64,000 nucleotides of DNA, from assembly GCA_913057905.1 (NCBI GenBank), contig CAJXPB010000001.1, forward strand, positions 992,001-1,056,000, written 5' to 3'. Positions 18,365-26,479 of this stretch are shown one piece after another. The translations under genes and the position numbers were made by a program. The stretch comes from an uncultured Pseudomonadota bacterium (GTDB lineage: Bacteria; Myxococcota_A; Bradymonadia; Bradymonadales; Bradymonadaceae). Positions within the stretch are counted from its first letter, which is position 1; each line of letters begins with the position of its first letter. The notes under the pieces were generated by a model that was not told where the DNA came from, did no database searches, and saw only the letters and a program-made list of their open reading frames with translations.

Positions 18365-18790
18365 ATGGAACACCCAAACCTGACATCGACCCAGTCGGCC
18401 GCTCGCGCGGGCACCCCACGCGGTATGACGCTCGTCGAGATCATGATCGTCATCACGATCATGGCCTCGATCATGGGCGTCGTCGGCTTCTACGTCTTCG
18501 GCACGCTGACCCAAGCCCAGACCAAGAACGCCAAGATGGGCATCAACCAACTCGAGCAGATCGTGCAGACGCACTACATGCTCAACAACAAGATGCCATC
18601 GAGCCTGAACGAGCTCACCGAGGGCGACAATCCGCTCGTCGAGAGCGAAGACAAGCTCGATGACCCCTGGGGCAACAAGTACATCTACGAACACTCCGGC
18701 GGCACCAACTACACGATCTACAGCGCCGGCCCGGACGGCCAGCAGGGCACCGAAGACGACGTCAAACCCGGCAGCGGCAACGACGGATAA
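18365..18790 (+). CDS. gspG: Major pseudopilin GspG
   Basis: 141 residues from the ATG at 18365, which has AAGAGGAAG upstream; an in-frame ATG 81 nt earlier lacks a ribosome site. The prepilin peptidase site is RG|MTLVEIMIVITIMASI, with Gly at -1 and Glu at +5, followed by the hydrophobic N-methylation helix. The body keeps the family pattern DPWGNKYIYEHSG and an Asp-rich C-terminal loop (GPDGQQGTEDDV) that in relatives binds calcium. It polymerises into the pseudopilus that drives secretion. Confidence 0.96.
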   Translation: MEHPNLTSTQSAARAGTPRGMTLVEIMIVITIMASIMGVVGFYVFGTLTQAQTKNAKMGINQLEQIVQTHYMLNNKMPSSLNELTEGDNPLVESEDKLDDPWGNKYIYEHSGGTNYTIYSAGPDGQQGTEDDVKPGSGNDG

Positions 18791-18793
18791 TCG

Positions 18794-19498
18794 ATGCGGC
18801 GACGCTGCCCCGACATCGCGAATCGGCCCCGGGGGATGACCCTGGTCGAGCTGCTGGTGGTCATGACCCTGGTCGTCGGGATCATGGGGGCCGGGATCTA
18901 CTCGATCGGATTGATCACCCACTCGGACCTTCGGGCCGAGGCGATGCGGATGACCTCGGCGATCCAGTACACATGGAATCGCGCCGCCATCAACAACGCT
19001 CAGTACCGAATGGTCATCGACCTGGATAAAAACAGCTACCAGACGGAGGTTACCCAGTCGCCGGTCGTCCAGCGTTCGGCGGACCTGGACGAGGAGTCCT
19101 CGGAGTTTATGTCCGACGAGGCCCGCCAGGCCGAAGAGGAAGGCGACAACTCCGAGAATACCGACGACGATGAAGACGATCCATTCAACGTGAATCGCCG
19201 CCCCAGTTACAAACAGGTCCAGGACGCGTCACTCAAGCCCCACACGCTCCCGGAAAAACTCGACATCTGGGGCGTGATGACCCCGAACAACGACCAGGTG
19301 ATCCGCGAGGGCCGCGCCGCGATTCGGTTCTTTCCAAACGGGTTTCAGGAACCGGCGGTCATCATCCTGTCGGCCGGCGAAGACACCTTCTATTCGTTGA
19401 GGACCGAGGCCCTGACCGGCCGAGTCAAGATCTATGCTCGCAAGCTCGATCGACCCGAAGGATTCGGCGAGCCCGATGAGGTGCAGGAAGAATGGTAG
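18794..19498 (+). CDS. gspH: Minor pseudopilin GspH
   Basis: 234 residues, 3 nt after gspG. The prepilin site is RG|MTLVELLVVMTLVVGI. It is longer than typical GspH (about 160-200) because of an acidic low-complexity stretch (about 95-135, rich in Glu and Asp) in the middle. It has the GspH-like pattern of an N-terminal helix followed by beta-rich sequence, with RMVIDLDKNSYQTEV after the helix. It is expected at the pseudopilus tip region. Its end overlaps gspI by 7 nt. Confidence 0.88.
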   Translation: MRRRCPDIANRPRGMTLVELLVVMTLVVGIMGAGIYSIGLITHSDLRAEAMRMTSAIQYTWNRAAINNAQYRMVIDLDKNSYQTEVTQSPVVQRSADLDEESSEFMSDEARQAEEEGDNSENTDDDEDDPFNVNRRPSYKQVQDASLKPHTLPEKLDIWGVMTPNNDQVIREGRAAIRFFPNGFQEPAVIILSAGEDTFYSLRTEALTGRVKIYARKLDRPEGFGEPDEVQEEW

Positions 19499-20151
19499 AC
19501 CCATTGAACCAGACAGGGGGGAAGGCGACGCGCAGCGGCTTCACCCTTCTTGAGGTCCTGCTCGCCCTGTCGATTCTGGCGACCTCGATGACGATTCTGA
19601 TGGGGACCGTCGCCACCAGCAATCAGCAGGCGCTGTACGCGAATCGGCTCACCCAGGTCAGCCAGCTCGCCCGATCGAAGATGATCGATGTCGAGAACGA
19701 AGTCCGCCAGGACGGCTTTACCGACAATATTACGTCGATGAGCGGGGACTTCTCGGACCAGGGCGCGCCCGATGTGAGCTGGGAGGCCGAGATCCAACCG
19801 GTCGAAATCCCGGAAGGGGTCAAACAGGATCTGATGGGTCGGGTCAACTCGCAGCTCTTCGGCGGAGCCGAACAACAGGGTTCGCTGCAGGGAAACGCCG
19901 CATTCAGCTCGAAGTTGCCGGCGCTAATGGGTTGCATCCCCCAGATGATTAACCGCCTCGGCCGAAAGGTCCGCCGCGTCGTGCTCATCGTCCGATTTCC
20001 GTACGGCCAGCGCACCCAGAAGCTGACGCTCAGCCAGTACATCATCGACCAGTCGAATGCCGAGTACAATCTCTTCGGGGCCGCGGAGGCGGGCCAGTCG
20101 GGACTCGGCTCCGAGGGATCCGGGTCGACCGGCATCGGGGGGACGCAATGA
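19492..20151 (+). CDS. gspI: Minor pseudopilin GspI
   Basis: 219 residues. The prepilin site is SG|FTLLEVLLALSILATS with Glu at +5. QALYANRLTQVSQLARSKM after the helix is typical of GspI (the usual form is A..LA..K). The C-terminal part is extended compared with standard GspI (~125 residues) and ends in a Gly/Ser-rich tail. It overlaps gspH at the start and gspJ at the end (4 nt), fitting tight translational coupling. It forms the tip complex with GspJ and GspK. Confidence 0.9.
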   Translation: MVDPLNQTGGKATRSGFTLLEVLLALSILATSMTILMGTVATSNQQALYANRLTQVSQLARSKMIDVENEVRQDGFTDNITSMSGDFSDQGAPDVSWEAEIQPVEIPEGVKQDLMGRVNSQLFGGAEQQGSLQGNAAFSSKLPALMGCIPQMINRLGRKVRRVVLIVRFPYGQRTQKLTLSQYIIDQSNAEYNLFGAAEAGQSGLGSEGSGSTGIGGTQ

Positions 20152-20951
20152 AGACCCATCCCCGCGGATTCACGATGTTGGAGGTCATGATCTCGCTGTC
20201 GATTCTGGCGAGCCTGACGGCGATCGTCTGGGTGTCGGTCAACAACATGTTCCGCGCCCGGGACTTCATGACCGAGCGCTACCAACGTTTTCAGGTCATC
20301 CGGGTGGCTCTGGACCGCATGAACTCGGAGTTGTCGTCGGCCTACATCGCCGGCCCGAGTTTCGGTGCTGAAGAGCGAGGCGAGGAGGCCGCCAGCGACG
20401 ACGCCCCGGAGGACGGCTCCAACGAAAGCGTCCGCCAGCAACAAGAAAATGCCAGGGCTCAGCTCATATCGCGCCGGGAGCCCGTCCAATTCGGAATGGT
20501 CGGCCGCGACGACGAGGTCAACTTCACCAGTTTCGCCCACATGCGGATGTTTCGCGACGAGCCGACCAGCTACCACGCCGAAATCGGCTACTTCGTGGAA
20601 CGACGCCGCACCGAAGACGGCGACTTCGCCAAGAGCCTGATGCGCCGCGAGGATACGACCCTCGACGACGATATCACCGAAGGCGGCAAGGTCTACGTGC
20701 TGATCCCCGAGATCGAAGAGGTTGAATTCGAGTACTGGGACCCCGGCGAAACCGAGCTCGGACAGTCCCAGGAGGACCGGGCGCGAGGGGACTGGGTCGA
20801 CGACTGGGACACCCGAAACGACGAATACCGCGACCGGCTGCCGACCCGGATTCGAATCACGGTCACGTTGCCCGCGCAGAATCAAGCCCGCGAGCCCGAG
20901 ACGTTTTCGACCCAGACCAAAGTCATGGTCAACCAACTTATGGAGTACTAA
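20148..20951 (+). CDS. gspJ: Minor pseudopilin GspJ
   Basis: 267 residues, ATGA overlap with gspI. The prepilin site is RG|FTMLEVMISLSILASL, followed by RYQRFQVIRVALDRMNSEL as in GspJ. The later part has EIEEVEFEYWDPGE and a strand near the end with RIRITVTLPAQ, matching the GspJ beta-sheet. An acidic insert (about 75-105) contains EEAASDDAPEDG. Tip component with GspI and GspK. Confidence 0.92.
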   Translation: MKTHPRGFTMLEVMISLSILASLTAIVWVSVNNMFRARDFMTERYQRFQVIRVALDRMNSELSSAYIAGPSFGAEERGEEAASDDAPEDGSNESVRQQQENARAQLISRREPVQFGMVGRDDEVNFTSFAHMRMFRDEPTSYHAEIGYFVERRRTEDGDFAKSLMRREDTTLDDDITEGGKVYVLIPEIEEVEFEYWDPGETELGQSQEDRARGDWVDDWDTRNDEYRDRLPTRIRITVTLPAQNQAREPETFSTQTKVMVNQLMEY

Positions 20952-20959
20952 ACGAACCG

Positions 20960-22840
20960 ATGATTCGTCGACTCGCACACGTCACATATCGGGTGATCGA
21001 TGCACTCGATCGTCCGGCTCGGGCGCCGGATGCCCGTCGAGGCCGCCCCCGTGGCATCGCCATGGTCATCGCCCTGATGACCATCGCGATCCTGTCGGCA
21101 GCCGTGGTGCAGTACACCTATTCGACGCGTGTAAACCTGACGATGTCGGTCAACGCCAAGGATAAGCTCAAGAGCTACTTTCTGGCGCGCTCCGGAGCCA
21201 ACCTCAGCCGGCTGCTGTTGAATCTTCAGTATGCCCTGCAGTCGGAGTCCGACGAAGCCAGCGACAACGAAGACCAGGCCGCCGGCGGGTCGTGCAACCC
21301 GCAGATGATCAGCGTGGCGATGCGGCGAAGCAACTTCCAGATGCATCAATACGTCAATCTGCTGATGCGGCCGTTCAACAGCGGCAAACTCGAGACGCCG
21401 GTCGGCGGAATCAATCTAGCGGGCGCCGGCGTCGAAGGGTTTGGCGGGATCTCCGGGGACTTCCAAGTCGATGTGGAGCCCGAATCGGGCAAATTCAATA
21501 TCAACGAATTTGCACGGGCCGAGATCCGAGAGCAGGACCTCAAGGAGTTCTGCACCCTGGTCTCCGATTCGCAGTACACGGAACTCTTCGCCGGAGAGAG
21601 CCCCAGCGGACGCCAGCAGGACGAGATGCGCGGGTACGACATCCTGCGAAACATCATCGACTTCGTCGATCTCAACCAGACGCGACTGCCGATCACCGAA
21701 TACTGCGGCCTCGAAGGGAGCGGCGGCGGCGACGAGGGGCAACCGTATGCGGACAACGACCGGAACATCGAGCCACGAAACGCCAAGCTGACTCACGTGG
21801 CGGAACTGTACCAGGTCCACGGCGTCGACGACGCCTTTATGGAGGCCTTCGGCGACCAACTGACGGTCTATCCGGTCGGCAAACCGAACGCCAACATGGC
21901 GACCGCCCCGATGTTTTACTCGATACTGTGTCGAAACGTTCAGTTGACCGACGACGCGAATGTCAGCTCCAGCGCCCGGGGCGTCACCCCGTGTCAGTCG
22001 AGCCGAGAGGTCGCCCTGCAAGTGCTCTACTTCGCGATGGCGCTCGACGGAGTCCGCAACTTCTTCAAGGACCCGCTGTCGGTGCTGATGGCATACGTGG
22101 GTAGCACCGAGAGTCGTCTTCTGCCGTCGGCCAAACGCGGGCAACCGGTGGCGTTTCTGCAGTCGAGCCAGGTCCACAGCTACCTGGAGGACTTCCGAGC
22201 GCAGTCGCAACTCATGGCACAGTTCATCACCTACTCCCCGACCTACCGAAAGCTCGCCTCTCAGCGGCCGGACCAGCGCATCAACACGACCTCACCGAAC
22301 TTCCCCCAGTGGGCCGTACAGTTCGACCGAACGGGGATCCTGCGAGCCATGACCACCGAGACTCCCAGCATCTATAGGATCAAGTCGACGGGCACGTACG
22401 GATCGACCAAGACGACCGTCGAGGCCGTCGTAGACTTCAACAAACCGGTTCGCCGTCTGCCGAACGAACAGCAGCTCGAGGCCCGTGAATCCGACAGCGA
22501 AGAACTCCAGAACATGAAAGACGCGCTGAAGAAGCGCCGCGAGACGATGCCCAAGGGGCGCATTTACTTCTGGCGAGAAAACATCGTCGACACCGGCTCC
22601 GGCGGCGGGGGCTCGGGGGCCTCGGCCTCCGAGCAATACGAGTCTCCGCGAGGCGACGACGGATTGGAACAACGCCGCGACGAGGAGTCGGGCTTTGGCG
22701 ACGACGATGGCTTCGGCGATGATGGCTTCGGCGACGACGGATTCGGCGGAAATAACGACGGTCCCGGAAGCCGCGGGTCCGAGACCTTTGGAGGCGGGGA
22801 ATCCGGAGGCGGCGACGAAGGCTGGGGCTTCGGCTTTTAA
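20960..22840 (+). CDS. gspK: Tip pseudopilin GspK with Gly/Asp-rich tail
   Basis: 626 residues. The N-terminus is long before the cleavage site (RG|IAMVIALMTIAILSAAVVQY); +5 is not the usual Glu, as is normal for GspK. SRLLLNLQYAL follows the helix, and the alpha-rich GspK domain contains DYDILRNIIDFVDLNQ-type sequence (here GYDILRNIIDFVD). It is much longer than E. coli-type GspK (~320). The last ~75 residues are a low-complexity tail with four near copies of GFGDD. It caps the pseudopilus. Confidence 0.9.
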   Translation: MIRRLAHVTYRVIDALDRPARAPDARRGRPRGIAMVIALMTIAILSAAVVQYTYSTRVNLTMSVNAKDKLKSYFLARSGANLSRLLLNLQYALQSESDEASDNEDQAAGGSCNPQMISVAMRRSNFQMHQYVNLLMRPFNSGKLETPVGGINLAGAGVEGFGGISGDFQVDVEPESGKFNINEFARAEIREQDLKEFCTLVSDSQYTELFAGESPSGRQQDEMRGYDILRNIIDFVDLNQTRLPITEYCGLEGSGGGDEGQPYADNDRNIEPRNAKLTHVAELYQVHGVDDAFMEAFGDQLTVYPVGKPNANMATAPMFYSILCRNVQLTDDANVSSSARGVTPCQSSREVALQVLYFAMALDGVRNFFKDPLSVLMAYVGSTESRLLPSAKRGQPVAFLQSSQVHSYLEDFRAQSQLMAQFITYSPTYRKLASQRPDQRINTTSPNFPQWAVQFDRTGILRAMTTETPSIYRIKSTGTYGSTKTTVEAVVDFNKPVRRLPNEQQLEARESDSEELQNMKDALKKRRETMPKGRIYFWRENIVDTGSGGGGSGASASEQYESPRGDDGLEQRRDEESGFGDDDGFGDDGFGDDGFGGNNDGPGSRGSETFGGGESGGGDEGWGFGF

Positions 22841-22912
22841 CGCAACCGTATGGCCTCTATTGAAGACCTTATCGAGACTGTTGGCACGCACCACTGAAGC
22901 AGGCGGCACACC

Positions 22913-24655
22913 ATGGCATCACGCATCGTCGGACTCGATTTCGGGACGCGCTCCATCAAACTGGTGGAGCTGAACGTCTCGGAGCGAACCGTCACGACGT
23001 GGGACGAGGAGCCTCTTCCCCTGGGAAACCGGCGGTATCTGCCGGACCAGTCCGGCTCCTTCGGGCCCGATGGCGACGGCTCCGGCGAGGAGTCGAATCA
23101 GGCCCAGGGCGCCGACGCGGCCGAAGCCGACGGGTCCGACGACCAAACGGAGGGTGAGCCGCAGCAGAGTGACTCGAAGCCCGACGGCCCCGCCATGGGA
23201 GGCGACGGCTGGCTGGACCGGCTCGAAGCACTGATCGACCGCAACGAATTCGACGAAGACACCGTGGTCGTCAGTTACCTGCCCGACGGACGGGGACTGT
23301 CGGTTCACCAGGACGTCCCCTTTCCCGAACCGAGCCAGGTGGCCAGTGTCCTGCCGAATATGCTGCAGGATCGGCTGCCGATGTCGCCCTCCGAGATCGT
23401 GTACGATTTCAAGATCTTGGATGCCGACGAGGCCGAGCAGAAAGGTGAGGACGAAGAGTTCCGCTCCATCGTCGGAATCGGGCGCAAACGAGACCTCGCG
23501 TTTTTTCTGGATCGGCTCGAGCGAGTCGGTGTCAATCCGATCCATCTTGGACTGCCCGAATTGATGCTCCGCTACACGATGGAGGCGACGGTCGCCGGCG
23601 CCAACGCATCGGCGCTGGTCGACCTGGGGCACCGATTTACCCGCGTCCTGGTCCTGGAGGACGGCAACTCGGTCATGGCGCGATCCTTCAAGTTCGGGGG
23701 CTGGGATCTGACCAAGGCGATCGCCGATGAATTCGACATCACCGTCGAGCAGGCCGAATCGTACAAGGAGCGGACGCCCCTGGTCGATCCGGGAGATGCT
23801 CGCGACGAACAATCCGCCGCGATCAGCGAGACGATCCAGCGCAAGATGCGGTCGCTCGTGCGGGACTTAAGGCGGCAATTCCAGTCGCTGTACGCCGATG
23901 AGCGCGTCCAGGTCGAGACGATCCACATCTGCGGCGGGACCAGCGAGATTGAAAACCTCGAGGGGTATCTGGGAAGCGAGCTCGGCATCGACGTGCGCCG
24001 GCTCGATGTCGGCCAGCTCGATGCCCTGGGGACGATCCCCGACGAGGCGTTGCCCAGAGCCGCGCTCCCGATGGGACTGGCTCTCCAACAGGTGCGGGAT
24101 CGGTCGGCCAATCGCATGCTCGACCTCCGCCAGGACGAGTTTTCGTACGCCGGCCGCTCGGAATTCCTCCAGGGCCAGATGGTCAAATACGGCGCCATCG
24201 CCGCCGCCCTGTTTATTCTGTTTCTGGGAACGCTGTTTGCCCGAAACTACGAGCTACAGGCCGAACGCGACTCGATGCGAGAGGCGGTCACAACTCAGAG
24301 CCAAGAGCTGTTCGGCGAATCGATTACCGACCCGAAGCTGATTCGCCAGACGGCCACCGGCAAAGCGGGCGCCAAGCGAGCGTTTGTCCCCGAGATGAGT
24401 GCTTACGAGCTCTTTCACGAACTCGTCTCGCGGACCTCCGAGGATATGAAACTCGAGATGGACCGGCTGGACGTCGACATCGACCGCAATATCGTCCAGA
24501 TGTCGGGCGTCACCAGCGATCCTCAGGCCGTCGACAAACTCGTCAGCGACCTCGAGCAGCTCGACTGCATCAAGAATATCAACAAAAAACCGGTCACGGT
24601 GAAGAGCGACAACGAAGCCGAGTTCCGACTCGAAATCTCCAGCGGTTGCTCCTGA
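22913..24655 (+). CDS. gspL: GspL, PilM-like actin-fold assembly protein
   Basis: 580 residues. The N-terminal PilM/GspL actin-like domain (about 1-400) starts RIVGLDFGTRSIKLVEL. It has LVDLGHRFTRVLVLEDG as phosphate 2 region and IHICGGTSEIENLEGYL as the adenosine region, so nucleotide binding is plausible. An acidic, Gln-rich insert lies at about 45-95. A membrane helix near 424-442 (YGAIAAALFILFLGTLFA) is followed by a ferredoxin-like periplasmic domain of PilN type (about 500-575). It couples GspE to GspM and the pseudopilins. Between gspK and gspM. Confidence 0.9.
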   Translation: MASRIVGLDFGTRSIKLVELNVSERTVTTWDEEPLPLGNRRYLPDQSGSFGPDGDGSGEESNQAQGADAAEADGSDDQTEGEPQQSDSKPDGPAMGGDGWLDRLEALIDRNEFDEDTVVVSYLPDGRGLSVHQDVPFPEPSQVASVLPNMLQDRLPMSPSEIVYDFKILDADEAEQKGEDEEFRSIVGIGRKRDLAFFLDRLERVGVNPIHLGLPELMLRYTMEATVAGANASALVDLGHRFTRVLVLEDGNSVMARSFKFGGWDLTKAIADEFDITVEQAESYKERTPLVDPGDARDEQSAAISETIQRKMRSLVRDLRRQFQSLYADERVQVETIHICGGTSEIENLEGYLGSELGIDVRRLDVGQLDALGTIPDEALPRAALPMGLALQQVRDRSANRMLDLRQDEFSYAGRSEFLQGQMVKYGAIAAALFILFLGTLFARNYELQAERDSMREAVTTQSQELFGESITDPKLIRQTATGKAGAKRAFVPEMSAYELFHELVSRTSEDMKLEMDRLDVDIDRNIVQMSGVTSDPQAVDKLVSDLEQLDCIKNINKKPVTVKSDNEAEFRLEISSGCS

Positions 24656-24679
24656 TACGACCGACATCCTCAAGGACTC

Positions 24680-25285
24680 ATGGCCAACGAATCGAAAGGC
24701 ATCCGACAACGGCTTCGCGGCCTGTACAACGGTCTCAACGACCGGGAGCAGATGCTGCTGAAGATAGCGGGGGTCGTCATCCTGGCGATGGCGCTCATCC
24801 TGATCGCCCTGCTCTTCAATCGAAGTCTCAACTCCGTCCAGCAGGACATCGATCAGTACGAGGAGGCCCTCGACGTCATCGGTGAGGTGGCTCCCAAGGT
24901 ACGGGCTCAGTCCGACGACGGTGGTAACTCGAAGGCCGCGAAGTTCGCGCCCCAGGTCATCGAGAACAACGAGATCAAGCTGACGAGCTTTGTGGCGACG
25001 AACGCCAGTCGAGTCGGGGTCTCGGTCGACAGCTACGACGAGAGCTCTCGGCCGATCGGGTCGAGCTCCGAGGACGACTCGGGTTCGTCGCTGTCGAAGG
25101 TGCAGCTCAACGTCGAGATCAATTCCGTGCCGTTCCCGAAACTGATGCAGTTGCTCGAGGGCATCGAGGTCGCCAACGAACCGGTGATCATCGAGCGTAT
25201 TCGCATGTCGCGACGCTCTCGAAGTCAGGGTACGGTTCGAGCCACTGTCGTGGTCACCACATTCAAGAGGAAGGCCGACGGATGA
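24680..25285 (+). CDS. gspM: Type II secretion protein GspM
   Basis: 201 residues. There is a short cytoplasmic start and one helix (about 27-48, LKIAGVVILAMALILIALLF). A coiled-coil-like stretch (VQQDIDQYEEALDVIG) precedes a periplasmic ferredoxin-like domain with VQLNVEINSVPFPKLMQLLEGIE. This is the standard GspM/PilO layout. The last 4 nt overlap gspN. It pairs with GspL in the inner-membrane platform. Confidence 0.88.
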   Translation: MANESKGIRQRLRGLYNGLNDREQMLLKIAGVVILAMALILIALLFNRSLNSVQQDIDQYEEALDVIGEVAPKVRAQSDDGGNSKAAKFAPQVIENNEIKLTSFVATNASRVGVSVDSYDESSRPIGSSSEDDSGSSLSKVQLNVEINSVPFPKLMQLLEGIEVANEPVIIERIRMSRRSRSQGTVRATVVVTTFKRKADG

Positions 25286-26424
25286 ACTTCGACAACCCGC
25301 TCATTCGCATCGGGGGCTATGTCCTCTTTGCCTTTTCGATCTTTCTCGTCGCGTTGCTGGTGACCTTTCCCGACAGCAAGGTTAAACAGATCGCGGCGGT
25401 CCAGATCGAGGCGCAGCTCGAAAAGAACATGAAGAAGAACTTCGATGTCACCGTGGGTGACGTCGATTTCTGGTGGCTTTTGGGCGTGGAGCTCGAGAAT
25501 CTTCAGATCAAAGAGAAACGCCCTTCGACGACCACTGATTCCGGCGGCGCCGACTCCGGCGAAGAGGGCTCCGGAAGTAGTCAGGATGCCGCCCGGTCGT
25601 TCCCGCTGAACATCACGATCCCCAGCGTCGCCGCCCGGCTCGCCCCGATCGACAGCGCGCTGAACCTCGGGCTGGCCGCCAAATTCTATCTGGGGCTGGG
25701 CGGCGGGTCGGTCACGGGCTCGTACGTGCGGGCCAGCAACCGACAGACGATCTATGTATCGCTCAATGAGATTGCCCTCAAACAGACCCGACTCCTCCAG
25801 CAGTTTGCCGGCCTTCCCTTCTTTGGCACACTCCGCGGCGACATGGAGCTCGAATTCGCCCTGAACAAGCCCCTGTTGATGGGTGGATACGTCGATCTCG
25901 CGACCGACAAGCTGACGATCGGGCCCAAAAAAGAGGTCAAGATCGAAGCCTTGCCCCTGGGCTACGTGGAGATCCCGCGCACGAATATCGGAAACATGAA
26001 CTTCGAACTCGGCGTCGACACCGAGACCGGCGGGCGCCCCAAGCTTGTCGTGGAGCGATTCGACTCCGAGGGCCGTGATCTGCAGACCCAGGTGTGGGGG
26101 TCGATCCAATTGGCGAACTCCATCGGTATGGCCGAAGCCGAACTCCAGATGCGAATCAGATTGAACCCGGAATTCATCCGTAAGAACGAACTGTCACCGG
26201 TCCTTCGAATGAAGGAATTTCAAAACGGCAAGAAGGGCGACTGGTACGGATTCGTGGTGTTGGGCCGCCTGAACAGACCGAACTTCAAGGGCGCCCAGCG
26301 CGCTGCCGATGGGCCGTCGGATGCAGAGCAACAGGGCTCAAAGCAGCAGCCGGGCTCGAACCAACCCAACCCGAATCGGCCGAGTCCGAAACAGCCGGCC
26401 CCGAAACAGAAAGGCGGAAACTGA
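25282..26424 (+). CDS. gspN: Type II secretion protein GspN
   Basis: 380 residues. One N-terminal membrane helix (about 9-30, GYVLFAFSIFLVALLVTFP) is followed by a large periplasmic beta-rich domain with repeated strand patterns (ITIPSVAARLAPIDSAL, VSLNEIALKQTRLL). This is the arrangement of the deltaproteobacterial long GspN. The C-terminus is a Pro/Gln/Asn/Lys-rich tail (about 345-380). It overlaps gspM by 4 nt and ends the operon; uvrA follows after 55 nt with no clear terminator between them. Confidence 0.87.
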   Translation: MNFDNPLIRIGGYVLFAFSIFLVALLVTFPDSKVKQIAAVQIEAQLEKNMKKNFDVTVGDVDFWWLLGVELENLQIKEKRPSTTTDSGGADSGEEGSGSSQDAARSFPLNITIPSVAARLAPIDSALNLGLAAKFYLGLGGGSVTGSYVRASNRQTIYVSLNEIALKQTRLLQQFAGLPFFGTLRGDMELEFALNKPLLMGGYVDLATDKLTIGPKKEVKIEALPLGYVEIPRTNIGNMNFELGVDTETGGRPKLVVERFDSEGRDLQTQVWGSIQLANSIGMAEAELQMRIRLNPEFIRKNELSPVLRMKEFQNGKKGDWYGFVVLGRLNRPNFKGAQRAADGPSDAEQQGSKQQPGSNQPNPNRPSPKQPAPKQKGGN

Positions 26425-26479
26425 CCTCCGTCCCCCAGCCGACCCGACGCCTGCCTTTCCACTCAGCGAGACCCGATAG

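Noticed and set aside
22880-22905. TGGCACG-like sigma-54 site before gspL
   Set aside because: GG is followed ten bases later by TG, not GC, so the -12 element is missing.
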